NCBI RefSeq assembly: GCF_031885415.1
Contig: NZ_CP116871.1
Span: forward strand, 1-64,000
Source: Microbacterium forte
GTDB lineage: Bacteria > Actinomycetota > Actinomycetes > Actinomycetales > Microbacteriaceae
Direction of reading: 5' to 3'
DNA: 64,000 bases
The notes beneath the pieces are model-generated. The model was given only the letters and a program-made list of their open reading frames with translations. It was not told the origin of the DNA and did not search any database. Positions 1 to 15,088 of the stretch are shown here, piece by piece. The position numbers were made by a program, and so were the translations under genes. The number at the start of each line of letters is the position of its first letter. Position 1 is the first letter of the stretch.

Positions 1-204
1 GACCCCGGAAACCCACGTAACTTATTACTTGTTCGCCCCACAGGGAAGCGGAGAGGCCGAGAGCCTCACCCCCCTCAAGCGGAGAACCACCTCCCGATCC
101 ACTCACTTGTGAGAACAGGCGCTTGCGCCTAGGATGGGAGATCCACCCCCTCTGCGGCTGTCATCGGCTGCGCATCGGATCCAAGATCCGCACGGCGCGC
201 TGAC

Positions 205-232
205 TTGACAAGCGGGACGGGATGGCTAAGAT
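205..232 (+). promoter_or_regulatory. rRNA operon promoter
   Basis: A perfect -35 hexamer TTGACA (205-210), a 16-bp spacer and a -10 TAAGAT (227-232) face the 16S gene. Transcription should start near 239, giving a leader of about 245 nt before mature 16S. It is the best sigma70-type promoter in the window, as expected for an rRNA operon. Upstream, 1-204 shows no convincing gene. Confidence 0.8.
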
Positions 233-238
233 AGAGAA

Positions 239-485
239 GTTGCCCTTCGGGCCTGGTTGTGATGACTGGGTCGTGGGAGCATCCGATCCTTGAGAACTCA
301 ACAGCGTGCACTTGTCAAATGCCAAATTATCCTCGTCTAGCTTCGGCTGGGTGAGAATTCCTTTGGATCAAAGACCAACCTCCTTGTGGGGTTGGCATTC
401 GGATGAAGTCAGCAATGAATTCGTCTCTTTGGTCAGCATCAAACTCGCTGCGTCACCGTTTTCCCGGTGTCGTATGCATTTCTTT
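239..485 (+). promoter_or_regulatory. rrn leader with antitermination/processing elements
   Basis: This is the transcribed leader before 16S. It has a small GCCC-TTC-GGGC hairpin at 242-252, the motif TTGAGAACTCAACAGCGTGC at about 289-309 typical of actinobacterial rrn leaders (a variant recurs at 2289-2310 before 23S), and a hairpin at 375-395 (CCAACCTC/GGGGTTGG). TGTCAAATG (313-321) is perfectly complementary to CATTTGACA (2089-2097) after 16S, the probable base of the 16S processing stem. No ORF here is credible. Confidence 0.6.
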
Positions 486-5527
<5,042 letters not shown>

Positions 5528-5548
5528 CACACCGTTTGTTGGTGCTAC

Positions 5549-5586
5549 GCGTCCACTGAGTGGTTCTCGATGTACGGTCGAGAACC
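5549..5586 (+). other. 23S-5S spacer processing stem and hairpin
   Basis: Bases 5549-5568 are complementary (18/20) to 2291-2310 before 23S, so together they can form a long helix bracketing 23S, a presumed RNase III site. The right half also forms a local 9-bp hairpin, GGTTCTCGA (5562-5570) with TCGAGAACC (5578-5586). The two structures are mutually exclusive. Confidence 0.55.
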
Positions 5587-5632
5587 GCATGACAATGACT
5601 TTGTTATGTGTTTTGATTGAAACATCTATAGT

Positions 5633-5751
5633 GTTTCGGCGGCCATAGCGTGAGGGAAACGCCCGGTTACATTCCGAACCCGGAAGCTAAGCCTCACAGC
5701 GCCGATGGTACTGCAGGGGGGACCCTGTGGGAGAGTAGGACACCGCCGGAC
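5633..5751 (+). rRNA. rrf: 5S ribosomal RNA
   Basis: About 119 nt beginning GTTTCGGCGGCCATAGCG and ending CACCGCCGGAC, with the conserved CCCGGTTACATTCCGAACCC loop and GAGAGTAGGACACCGCC 3' helix. It is the last gene of the rRNA operon and is followed 11 nt later by a terminator. Confidence 0.95.
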
Positions 5752-5762
5752 TTCTTTTAAGC

Positions 5763-5793
5763 AAATGGCCACCCATCGTTGGGTGGCCATTTT
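5763..5793 (+). terminator. rRNA operon intrinsic terminator
   Basis: A perfect 13-bp stem, AAATGGCCACCCA (5763-5775) with TGGGTGGCCATTT (5780-5792), has a TCGT tetraloop and ends in a short T run. It closes the rRNA operon 30 nt before the next start codon. Confidence 0.93.
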
Positions 5794-5823
5794 GCGTTAA
5801 CAACATCTAGAACAGGGAGCATC

Positions 5824-8109
5824 ATGCCGGAAGAGGAAGAGCGCCGTCCGCGTCGCAACGACGACAATGGATCGCGCGGTCACCGACCTTCCGGAGGGCG
5901 CTCGGATCAGAACCGCAGCGGCGGTCCGCGTCGTGATGACGCGCCCCGACGCGAGGGCGGATACAACCGTGATGGTGGTGCTCCGCGTTCGGGTGGGTAT
6001 AACCGTGATGGTGGCGCTCCGCGTTCCGGTGGGTATAACCGCGATGGTGGTGCCCCTCGTACGGGTGGGTACAGCCGCGACGGTGGTGCCCCGCGCCGGG
6101 ACAATGACGGTCCTCGTTCGGGCGGTTACAACCGTGATGGTGGCGCACCGCGTTCCGGTGGGTACAACCGTGACGGTGGTGCCCCGCGCCGCGACAATGA
6201 CGGTTCTCGTTCGGGCGGTTACAGCCGTGATGGTGGTGCTCCTCGTTCGGGCGGGTACAACCGCGATGGTGGCGCACCGCGTTCTGGCGGTTACAACCGT
6301 GATGGTGGCGCGCCTCGTTCTGGTGGGTACAACCGTGACGGTGGTGCCCCGCGCCGCGACAATGACGCTCCTCGTTCGGGCGGGTACAACCGCGATGGTG
6401 GCGCACCGCGCTCTGGTGGCTACAACCGTGATGGTGGTGCCCCGCGCCGCGACAACGACGCACCTCGTTCCGGTGGCTACAACCGTGATGGTGGCGCCCC
6501 GCGCCGCGACAATGACGCTCCTCGTTCGGGCGGGTACAACCGTGATGGTGGCGCTCCTCGTTCCGGTGGGTACAACCGCGGCGGTGGCGCCCCGCGCCGC
6601 GACAACGACGCACCTCGTTCCGGTGGATACAACCGCGATGGTGGCGCTCCTCGTTCGGGCGGGTACAACCGCGATGGTGGTGCTCCTCGTTCCGGTGGGT
6701 ACAACCGTGACGGTGGCGCACCTCGTTCCGGTGGATACAGCCGCGATGGCGGTGCTCCTCGTTCCGGTGGGTACAGCCGCGACGGTGGCGCCCCGCGCCG
6801 CGACAACGACGCACCTCGTTCCGGTGGATACAACCGCGACGGTGGCGCTCCTCGTTCGGGCGGGTACAACCGTGACGGTGGCGCTCCTCGCTCCGGTGGA
6901 TACAACCGCGACGGTGGCGCACCTCGGTCGGGCGGTTATAACCGTGACGGTGGCGCACCGCGCCGCGACAACGACGCACCTCGTTCCGGTGGCTACAACC
7001 GTGAGGGTGGCGCACCGCGCTCCGGTGGATACAACCGCGACGCCGGACAGGAACGTGACTCGTCGCGTTCCTACCCGCAGCGTGGGGGAGCGGGCCGCGA
7101 ACGTCCGATTCAGGCAGACGGTGATCGGCCGCGTTTCAACGACCCGCACATCCCGGATGAGGTCACAGCCCGTGACCTGCACACCTCTGCCCGCAACGAG
7201 CTGAAGACTCTCAGCAAGGAGAACGCCGAACTGGTCGCGCGTCACCTCGCCATGGCATCTCAGCTCATCGACGAGGATCCGGCCCGTGCGCACGAGCACG
7301 CTCTCGCCGCGTCTCGCCGCGCCGGCCGTATCGCGATCGTCCGCGAAACGCTCGGTATCACTGCGTACGCCACTGAGGACTTCGCTCTGGCTCTTCGCGA
7401 GCTGCGGACGTATCGTCGCATCTCCGGCAAGGACGACCAGATCGCGCTGATGGTCGACAGCGAGAGGGGCATCGGACGCCCCGACCGCGCCCTCGAGACC
7501 GGTCGCGCCGTCGACCGGGCTGCCCTCAGCACGCCCGTTCGCGTCTCTCTGGCGATCGCGATGTCGGGTGCACGCCTGGATCAGGGGGACCTCGAGCTCG
7601 CGCTCGGCGAACTCGAGATTCCCGAGCTCGACCCCGACCGTGCGTTCGAGTGGAGCCCTGCGCTGTTCGCCGCTCGTGCAGCAGTGCTCGAGGACCTCGG
7701 ACGAACTGACGAAGCCGAGTTCTGGGCCCACCGCGCAGAGGTCGCCGCCCAGGCGCTCGGCGTCGACGAGGCCGGCGACGAGGAGATCATCATCGAGGAC
7801 GGCCTGATCGAAGGCGAGTTCGACGACGCTGACGCTGCTGACGCTGCTGACGCTGCTGACGCTGCTGACGCTGCTGACGCTGCTGACGCTGCTGACGCTG
7901 CTGACGAGGCCGACGACGCTGACGAGGCCGACGAGGCTGACGAGGCTGACGACGCTCAGGCTGACGACGCTGACGTCGAGCCCGAGCCGTCCATCGACGA
8001 CGAGGTCCGCGAGCTCCTCGGCGAAGGCGACGCGGCTGCCGGCACTGACGATGGCGCCGACGAGACCACCGAGGGCTTCACAGCATCCGATTCGTCGAAG
8101 GAGGCGTAG
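5824..8109 (+). CDS. GGYNRDGGAPR-repeat protein with C-terminal TPR-like domain
   Basis: 761 aa; ATG 5824 follows AGGGAG (5814-5819) and starts MPEEEERRPRR. Residues 1-43 are basic. About 44-410 hold 26 near-identical units of SGGYNRDGGAPR, eight of them extended by RDND(A/G)xR spacers: a disordered Arg/Gly/Tyr-rich region resembling RGG RNA-binding or condensate-forming segments. About 441-645 are helical and TPR-like. The tail (about 655-761) is acidic and includes (DAA)8. The next gene's GTG overlaps its TAG by one base. From memory, M. tuberculosis has a smaller TPR protein (Rv1691) at this place without the repeats, so they look like a lineage-specific addition. RNA or ribosome-linked function is inferred only from composition and the adjacent rRNA operon. 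The repeat number may vary or be mis-assembled. Confidence 0.8.
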   Translation: MPEEEERRPRRNDDNGSRGHRPSGGRSDQNRSGGPRRDDAPRREGGYNRDGGAPRSGGYNRDGGAPRSGGYNRDGGAPRTGGYSRDGGAPRRDNDGPRSGGYNRDGGAPRSGGYNRDGGAPRRDNDGSRSGGYSRDGGAPRSGGYNRDGGAPRSGGYNRDGGAPRSGGYNRDGGAPRRDNDAPRSGGYNRDGGAPRSGGYNRDGGAPRRDNDAPRSGGYNRDGGAPRRDNDAPRSGGYNRDGGAPRSGGYNRGGGAPRRDNDAPRSGGYNRDGGAPRSGGYNRDGGAPRSGGYNRDGGAPRSGGYSRDGGAPRSGGYSRDGGAPRRDNDAPRSGGYNRDGGAPRSGGYNRDGGAPRSGGYNRDGGAPRSGGYNRDGGAPRRDNDAPRSGGYNREGGAPRSGGYNRDAGQERDSSRSYPQRGGAGRERPIQADGDRPRFNDPHIPDEVTARDLHTSARNELKTLSKENAELVARHLAMASQLIDEDPARAHEHALAASRRAGRIAIVRETLGITAYATEDFALALRELRTYRRISGKDDQIALMVDSERGIGRPDRALETGRAVDRAALSTPVRVSLAIAMSGARLDQGDLELALGELEIPELDPDRAFEWSPALFAARAAVLEDLGRTDEAEFWAHRAEVAAQALGVDEAGDEEIIIEDGLIEGEFDDADAADAADAADAADAADAADAADAADEADDADEADEADEADDAQADDADVEPEPSIDDEVRELLGEGDAAAGTDDGADETTEGFTASDSSKEA
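5950..7040 (+). repeat. In-frame 36-bp tandem repeats (26 units)
   Basis: Tandem 36-bp units, eight of them extended by a 21-bp RDND spacer to 57 bp, encode the GGYNRDGGAPR array. Units differ mainly at synonymous third positions, so the amino-acid pattern is kept while the DNA has drifted. This argues for selection on the protein rather than for a recent DNA expansion or a CRISPR-like array. Confidence 0.9.
7831..7902 (+). repeat. GACGCTGCT 9-bp repeat x8
   Basis: Eight perfect copies of a 9-bp unit encode (Asp-Ala-Ala)8 in the acidic tail, followed by degenerate DEA/DDA triplets. Unlike the 36-bp array these copies are identical in DNA, which suggests recent slippage expansion. Length change would stay in frame. 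Confidence 0.9.
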
Positions 8110-9146
8110 TGGGGCTGTTCTCCAAGAAGCCTGCGCTGCGGACCCCGCTCGACGGCGTGGACGCCGTGCTCGCGGATCTGGATGGCGTCGTCTACGCGGG
8201 GCCGGGCGCTCTGCCGCATGCGGTGGAGAGCCTCAACGCCGCCGCGACGACTGCTCGGCTCGGGTACATCACGAACAACGCATCTCGCACAGACGCGTCG
8301 GTCGCCGAGCACCTGAGCAGCCTGGGCCTCGACGTCGCGCCCGCTGATGTGATCACCAGCCCGCAGGCTGCGATGCGGCTCCTCGCCGGAATCGTCCCGC
8401 CACCCGCCACGCTTCTGATCGTGGGCGGAGCGGGACTCGTCGACGAGGCGGAGAAGGCGGGCTACGCCGTCACTCGTAGCGCCGAGGATGCTCCGGATGC
8501 GGTCGTGCAGGGCTTCGCCCCCGAGGTCGCGTGGACGGATCTCGCCGAGGCGGCCTTCGCGCTGAAGGTTCCCGAGGAGGATGGCGGCATCCCGTGGATC
8601 GCCACCAACACCGACTGGACGATCCCGCGCGAGCGCGGCGTCGCCCCGGGCAACGGCACGCTCGTGTCTGCCGTGCACACGGCAATCGGTCGGCTCGCGA
8701 CCGTCGCCGGCAAGCCTGAGACGCCGATCTTCGAAGAGGCCACAGAGCGCTTCGGTGCGAAGAAGCCGCTGTTCATCGGCGACCGTCTCGACACGGACAT
8801 CCTCGGAGCCGTCCGCGCGGGCATCGACTCCGCGCTCGTGCTCACCGGCATCGACCGACCGAAGCACGTACTCGCCGCGCCGGAGGGGTCGCGTCCGACG
8901 TACATCCTCAGTGACCTGCGCGAACTGCACCAGCCGTACCCGGAGGTCACGTCGAAAGACGGCGTCCACTCGGTCAACGGCGCATCCGTGCGGGTCGTCG
9001 GTGCCGACGTCGAGATCATCGCCGAGGGAGAGTCGCAGATCGATCTGCTTCGGGCAGGCGCATCTGCGATCTGGGCCTCAGGAACACCGGTATTCGTGCT
9101 GCGCGTGCCCGAGCGTCTCTACGACGACCCGTTCCACCGGCCCTGA
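8109..9146 (+). CDS. HAD-IIA family phosphatase (glycerol-3-phosphate phosphatase-like)
   Basis: 345 aa; GTG 8109 overlaps the preceding TAG. The HAD nucleophile motif DLDGVVY lies at residues 23-29 (Asp23, Asp25), and FIGDRLDTDILGA near 222-234 supplies the acidic metal-binding motif. The cap type is that of the NagD/pNPPase group. A C-terminal extension of about 60 residues follows the HAD core. From memory, the M. tuberculosis protein in the same position (Rv1692) dephosphorylates glycerol 3-phosphate in phospholipid recycling. The substrate here is inferred from position. Confidence 0.85.
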   Translation: MGLFSKKPALRTPLDGVDAVLADLDGVVYAGPGALPHAVESLNAAATTARLGYITNNASRTDASVAEHLSSLGLDVAPADVITSPQAAMRLLAGIVPPPATLLIVGGAGLVDEAEKAGYAVTRSAEDAPDAVVQGFAPEVAWTDLAEAAFALKVPEEDGGIPWIATNTDWTIPRERGVAPGNGTLVSAVHTAIGRLATVAGKPETPIFEEATERFGAKKPLFIGDRLDTDILGAVRAGIDSALVLTGIDRPKHVLAAPEGSRPTYILSDLRELHQPYPEVTSKDGVHSVNGASVRVVGADVEIIAEGESQIDLLRAGASAIWASGTPVFVLRVPERLYDDPFHRP

Positions 9147-9208
9147 CCGACGCCTTCGCGCCGCCGTGGCTCCGCCGACGTGTCGGCGCCGCCGCGTACA
9201 GTAGAGGC

Positions 9209-9385
9209 GTGAGTGATGAGACGACGAATGCACCGACCGACGGTCTGTGGAGTCGCCTGCGCCTGATCGAGGGGCAGCCTCTCGCTGCCAGAGCAGACGC
9301 GTACTCCGGGCTTCACGAAGAGCTGTCGCGCCGCCTCGACAGCGGCGCGAAGCTCGACCAGCGCGACGCGCCGGGCTCCCGATGA
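9209..9385 (+). CDS. Small conserved protein between HAD phosphatase and tlyA
   Basis: 58 aa starting MSDETTNAPTDGLWSRLRLIE; the GTG start (9209) lies 6 nt after a TACAGT box (9197-9202), so the mRNA may be leaderless. The TGA stop overlaps the tlyA ATG (ATGA at 9382-9385), indicating translational coupling. The central and C-terminal part (LIEGQPLAARADAYSGLHEEL) looks like a single amphipathic helical unit with no recognisable domain. M. tuberculosis has a similarly tiny gene at this place (Rv1693, from memory), so it is probably real. Function unknown. Confidence 0.75.
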   Translation: MSDETTNAPTDGLWSRLRLIEGQPLAARADAYSGLHEELSRRLDSGAKLDQRDAPGSR

Positions 9386-10179
9386 CGCGACTCGATGCCG
9401 CCCTCGCCGCACGAGGACTCGCTCGTTCGCGCACGCATGCTGCCACGCTCATCGCCGGCGGTCTCGTGAGCATCGACGGCCGCCCCGTGGTGAAGGCCTC
9501 GACATCTGTCGCAGACACGGCGGAGATCACTGTCGCCGGCGCAGATCATTACGTCGGTCGTGGGGCGCACAAGCTGATCGCCGCCCTCGACGGATTCGGC
9601 ATCTCTGCCGACGGCCGCCTCGCGCTCGATATGGGCGCGTCCACCGGCGGCTTCACCCAGGTGCTTCGTGAGCGCGGAGCGCGGCGCGTGCTCGCCGTCG
9701 ACGTGGGCCACGACCAGATGGCCGCAGCCGTGGCATCCGACACCGGCGTCGTGGTCGTCGAGGGCTACAACGTCCGTCACATGACTCCCGAGAATCTCCA
9801 GGAGGTCACGGGCGAAGCGGACGCTCCCGACCTCATCGTCGGCGACCTGTCCTTCATCTCCCTCGAGCACGTGCTGCCCGCTGTCGCGGGGGTCGCCGCT
9901 GCCGGCGCAGACATCGTCCTGCTCGTGAAGCCGCAGTTCGAAGTCGGTCGTACCGCGGTGCGCGGCGGACTCGTCACCGACCCGGCCACGCGCGCGGATG
10001 CCGTCGCACGAACGGCTTGGAGCGCCTGGGATGCCGGCCTGGGCATGCTCGGCATCCTGCCCTCGCCGATCCTCGGAACGCACGGCAACTCGGAGTATCT
10101 CCTGCACCTCGCGCCGGCGCGAGGCAGCGATCCGTCAGAATGGTCAGACCGCATCAACGCACTGGCAGGGAGACGATGA
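9382..10179 (+). CDS. tlyA: TlyA rRNA cytidine 2'-O-methyltransferase
   Basis: 265 aa; ATG 9382 is chosen because it gives an N-terminal S4 RNA-binding domain (MTRLDAALAARGLARSR, residues 1 to about 60) and an ATGA overlap. A FtsJ-like Rossmann methyltransferase follows, with motif I LDMGASTGGFTQ near residue 91 and VGDLSFISL near 152. TlyA methylates 16S and 23S rRNA cytidines at the subunit interface, and its loss gives capreomycin resistance in mycobacteria (established for the family). TGA overlaps the ATG of nadK. Confidence 0.93.
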   Translation: MTRLDAALAARGLARSRTHAATLIAGGLVSIDGRPVVKASTSVADTAEITVAGADHYVGRGAHKLIAALDGFGISADGRLALDMGASTGGFTQVLRERGARRVLAVDVGHDQMAAAVASDTGVVVVEGYNVRHMTPENLQEVTGEADAPDLIVGDLSFISLEHVLPAVAGVAAAGADIVLLVKPQFEVGRTAVRGGLVTDPATRADAVARTAWSAWDAGLGMLGILPSPILGTHGNSEYLLHLAPARGSDPSEWSDRINALAGRR

Positions 10180-11090
10180 ACGAGCGCAACATCCTGGTCG
10201 TCGCCCATGCCGGCCGGGAGGCCACTGTCGAGGCGGCCCGCAAGGTGATCGACGAACTCCGCGGTGCCGGTGCGCGGCCTGTACTCCCGCCCGATGAGAG
10301 CGGTGACCTGAGAGCGGTCGACCCGCACTTCGCTGACGTCGACATCCTCGGCGAGACCGTGCAGCAGGACGAGCTCGAACTCGCGATCGTCCTCGGGGGA
10401 GACGGCACGATCCTGCGCGCCGCCGAACTGGTGCGCGGCTGCTCGGCACCCGTGCTCGGCATCAACATGGGACACGTCGGATTCCTCGCCGAGATCGATC
10501 GAGACGACATGGATGCCGCTGTGCGACGCGTCATCGATCGCGACTACGAGGTGGAAGAGCGCCTGGCGCTGTCGGTGCGCGTCAAAGACGTCGACGGCGC
10601 CGTCGTGTACGAGACCTTCGCGCTCAACGAGGCCACGGTCGAGAAGGCCAGCCGCGAGCGCATGATCGAGGTCGTGCTCGAGATCGACGGTCTGCCCCTG
10701 TCGAGCTTCGGCTGCGACGGCATGGTCGTGTCCACGCCGACCGGGTCGACGGCCTACAACTTCTCGGCGGGCGGGCCGGTCATCTGGCCCAGCGTCGAAG
10801 CCATCGCGGTCGTGCCCCTGTCAGCTCATGCTCTGTTCGCCAAGCCTCTCGTCGTCAGCCCCGACGCTGCCGTGGCCATCGAGATGCTCGAGGGCACCTC
10901 TGGTGCCGGCATCCTCTGGTGCGACGGCCGCCGCTCCCACGACCTGCCTCCTGGCGCACGGGTCGTGGTGCGCAAGTCCTCGCGTCCGGTGCGCCTCGCG
11001 CGCCTGCATCCCACCGAGTTCACCAACCGTCTGGTGCGCAAGTTCCAGCTGCCGGTCGCCGGATGGCGCGGACAGGGGGCGGCTTCGTGA
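10176..11090 (+). CDS. nadK: NAD kinase
   Basis: 304 aa; ATG 10176 follows AGGGAGA and overlaps the tlyA stop. The diagnostic LGGDGTILRAAE motif is near residues 71-82; NMGHVGFLAEI and TPTGSTAYNFSAGGPV follow. The enzyme phosphorylates NAD to NADP in the cytosol. The tlyA-nadK-recN order is conserved across Actinobacteria. Its TGA overlaps the GTG of recN. Confidence 0.95.
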   Translation: MNERNILVVAHAGREATVEAARKVIDELRGAGARPVLPPDESGDLRAVDPHFADVDILGETVQQDELELAIVLGGDGTILRAAELVRGCSAPVLGINMGHVGFLAEIDRDDMDAAVRRVIDRDYEVEERLALSVRVKDVDGAVVYETFALNEATVEKASRERMIEVVLEIDGLPLSSFGCDGMVVSTPTGSTAYNFSAGGPVIWPSVEAIAVVPLSAHALFAKPLVVSPDAAVAIEMLEGTSGAGILWCDGRRSHDLPPGARVVVRKSSRPVRLARLHPTEFTNRLVRKFQLPVAGWRGQGAAS

Positions 11091-12778
11091 TCGAGGAGAT
11101 GCGGATGCAGGGGCTCGGCGTGATCGCCGACGCCGTGCTGCCCCTCGGTGCCGGATTCACCGCGATCACGGGTGAGACCGGTGCGGGCAAGACGATGGTC
11201 GTGACCGGCCTCGGCCTGCTGCTCGGGCAGCGCGCCGACTCCGGAGCCGTTCGAGCGGGTGCAGCCCAGGCATCCGTCGCCGGCGTGTGGATCGTGCCTG
11301 AGACGGGCGACGTCGCCGACATCGTCTCGGATGCCGGTGGAGAGCTGGAGCCTGCGGGGTCCGGTGTCGCCGAGCTGTACGTCTCCCGCACGCTGAGTGC
11401 CGAGGGCCGCAGCCGCGCGAGCGTCGGCGGACGCGCGGCGCCGGCGGGAGTGCTGTCGGCTCTGGCCGAGGAGCTGGTCGTCGTGCACGGCCAGTCCGAA
11501 CAGCTGAGGTTGCGCTCCTCCGCGGCGCAGCGCGATGCCCTCGACCGCTTCGGAGGTGCGCCGATCGCCGAGGCGCTGGACGCCTACGCATCGTCGTTCG
11601 CCCGGTGGCGCGAGCTGGACGCCGAGATCGCCGACATCACCGAGAACCGCGACCGCCGTGCCGAAGAGGCATCGCGTCTCCGTGAAGCGCTGGCACTCAT
11701 CGAAGCCGCTGCCCCCGAACCCGGGGAGGACGTCGAGCTGTCCGCACGGGCAGAACGTCTGGCGAACGCCGAGGAGCTGCGCCTCGCCGCGTCACTCGCG
11801 CACAGCGCGCTCTCGAGCGAAGAAGGCGAACCGGATGCATCGGCTCTGATCGCCGAAGCGCGTCGCGCGCTCGAGCGCGTCTCCGACGCCGCGCTCACCG
11901 ACATCTCGGCCGCCCTCGCCGATATCGGCTACCGCATCGCCGATGTCGCGGGGCAGCTCTCGGCATACCTCGCCGACCTCGATGAGACAGGACCGCACGA
12001 GCTGGCGGCTGTCGAAGAGCGCCGCGCAGCCCTGGGCACGCTCATTCGTGCGCACGGTTCGCTGGACGAGGCTCTCGAGCTCTGGCAGACGGGGTCGACG
12101 CGGCTCGCTGAGCTCGACGACGACGGCGAGCGGCTCGATCGCCTCGAAGCCGAGCGTGATGCCGCCCGCACCGATCTCGATGCACGTGCTGAGGCCCTGA
12201 CGGCGGAGCGCACCGAGGCCGCCGCGCGTCTCGGGGTCGCCGTGAGCGAGGAGCTGCATGCCCTCGCGATGCCCGACGCGACCCTCGAGGTCGCGGTGAC
12301 ACCGGGCACGGAGAGCGCTCACGGTCGTGACGATGTCGCGATCCTGCTCGCCCCGCACCCGGGAGCCGAACCTCGATCCGTCGGCAAGGGCGCGTCGGGT
12401 GGTGAGCTCTCGCGGGTCATGCTCGCGATCGAGGTCGTCATCGCCGGAACAGACCCTGTGCCCACCTTCGTGTTCGACGAGGTCGATGCCGGCATCGGCG
12501 GTGCGGCAGCCATCGAGGTCGGCCGCCGACTCGCCCGACTTGCAGAGAAGTCGCAGGTGATCGCAGTCACTCATCTGGCTCAGGTCGCCGCGTTCGCCAC
12601 CAACCATCTCTCGGTCGTCAAATCCAACGACGGAGCAGTCACCGCATCGAGTGTCCGTCGTCTCGAGGGTCAGGAGCGCGAGGCCGAGATGGCTCGACTG
12701 CTGTCCGGATTGACCGATTCGGATGCCGCGATCACCCACGCCCGAGAACTTCTCAGCCTCGGCACCCCCACCTCCTGA
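11087..12778 (+). CDS. recN: DNA repair ATPase RecN
   Basis: 563 aa; GTG 11087 overlaps the nadK stop (GTGA). SMC-like architecture: Walker A GETGAGKT near residues 28-35, a long Glu/Ala/Arg-rich coiled-coil middle (about 160-370), signature [14 protein letters not shown] near 434-447, and Walker [13 protein letters not shown] near 462-473. RecN acts in double-strand break repair by recombination. No separate SOS or PafBC-type promoter is visible because the gene is embedded in the operon. Confidence 0.95.
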   Translation: MIEEMRMQGLGVIADAVLPLGAGFTAITGETGAGKTMVVTGLGLLLGQRADSGAVRAGAAQASVAGVWIVPETGDVADIVSDAGGELEPAGSGVAELYVSRTLSAEGRSRASVGGRAAPAGVLSALAEELVVVHGQSEQLRLRSSAAQRDALDRFGGAPIAEALDAYASSFARWRELDAEIADITENRDRRAEEASRLREALALIEAAAPEPGEDVELSARAERLANAEELRLAASLAHSALSSEEGEPDASALIAEARRALERVSDAALTDISAALADIGYRIADVAGQLSAYLADLDETGPHELAAVEERRAALGTLIRAHGSLDEALELWQTGSTRLAELDDDGERLDRLEAERDAARTDLDARAEALTAERTEAAARLGVAVSEELHALAMPDATLEVAVTPGTESAHGRDDVAILLAPHPGAEPRSVGKGASGGELSRVMLAIEVVIAGTDPVPTFVFDEVDAGIGGAAAIEVGRRLARLAEKSQVIAVTHLAQVAAFATNHLSVVKSNDGAVTASSVRRLEGQEREAEMARLLSGLTDSDAAITHARELLSLGTPTS

Positions 12779-12784
12779 TAGGAT
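12779..12784 (+). promoter_or_regulatory. Candidate -10 box for leaderless pyrG mRNA
   Basis: TAGGAT lies immediately after the recN TGA and 8 nt before the GTG start of pyrG, while the nearest purine run is weak as a ribosome-binding site. It fits the leaderless pattern seen repeatedly in this window. No clear -35 is visible. Confidence 0.45.
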
Positions 12785-12792
12785 CGAAGCCC

Positions 12793-14476
<1,684 letters not shown>

Positions 14477-14493
<17 letters not shown>

Positions 14494-14520
14494 GTTCGTC
14501 GAAGCCGATGCCTGAATTCG
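14477..14520 (+). repeat. 22-bp tandem duplication across the pyrG stop and NUDIX start
   Basis: Two copies (14477-14498 and 14499-14520) are identical at 21 of 22 positions. Each contains ATGCCTGA, in which a start codon for the NUDIX reading frame overlaps a pyrG-type stop. Copy 1 keeps the pyrG stop; copy 2 keeps the NUDIX start. The copy-1 ATG (14486) now opens only a 9-codon frame ending in copy 2. Confidence 0.9.
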
Positions 14521-15086
14521 ATGACCTGCGCGACGAGCCCTTCGAACCGGAAGTGCTCCGCAGCGATCTCGCGTACGAGGGCGCCGTCTGGAACGTCCGC
14601 GACGACCGGGTGCGCTACGGCGACGGCGAGATCCGCCGTCAGTATGTCGCGCACACGGGCGCCGTCGCGATCGTCGCCCTGGATGACGCGGGGCGGGTGC
14701 TGCTGATCCAGCAGTACCGGCATCCGATCCGTCACCGTGACTGGGAGCTTCCCGCCGGTCTGCTCGATGTCGCAGGCGAGGAGCCGCTCGAGGCCGCTCG
14801 ACGCGAGCTCGCCGAAGAGGCCGACCTGGTCGCTGCGCACTGGGAGCCGCTCGTGTCGTCGTGGACGACCCCTGGCGGAAACGACGAGCTCATCCACGTC
14901 TTCCTCGCGAGCGGCGTCTCGGCGGCGCAGGACGCGCATGCGCGCGAGGACGAAGAGGCCGACATCCGCGTCGAGTGGGTTCCGCTCGACGCGGCGGTCG
15001 GGGCGGTTCTCGACGGGCGGATGCGCAACGGCATCCTCGGCATCGGCGTGCTCGCCGCCGCCCAGAGGCTGCGCGACCGGAGCTGA
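14508..15086 (+). CDS. NUDIX hydrolase, ADP-ribose pyrophosphatase-like
   Basis: 192 aa; ATG 14508 begins [17 protein letters not shown]. The NUDIX box lies near residues 85-107, where the core [12 protein letters not shown] matches the REUxEE part. [19 protein letters not shown] just before it is typical of ADP-sugar pyrophosphatases. From memory the M. tuberculosis counterpart (Rv1700) hydrolyses ADP-ribose. The gene follows pyrG and stops 2 nt before the xerD start. Confidence 0.88.
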   Translation: MPEFDDLRDEPFEPEVLRSDLAYEGAVWNVRDDRVRYGDGEIRRQYVAHTGAVAIVALDDAGRVLLIQQYRHPIRHRDWELPAGLLDVAGEEPLEAARRELAEEADLVAAHWEPLVSSWTTPGGNDELIHVFLASGVSAAQDAHAREDEEADIRVEWVPLDAAVGAVLDGRMRNGILGIGVLAAAQRLRDRS

Positions 15087-15088
15087 GG

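Noticed and set aside
129..311. Reverse ORF in the rrn leader
   Set aside because: It overlaps the rRNA promoter and leader elements and shows no coding signal.
5950..7040. CRISPR-like appearance of regular 36-bp repeats
   Set aside because: Units are directly contiguous with no unique spacers, are in frame, and vary at synonymous positions. No cas genes are present.
5797..7731. Long open frames in all other frames over the repeat gene (up to 644 codons)
   Set aside because: They exist because the 36-bp repeat has no stop in other frames. Third-base variation and the ribosome-binding site fit only the frame of the gene at 5824.
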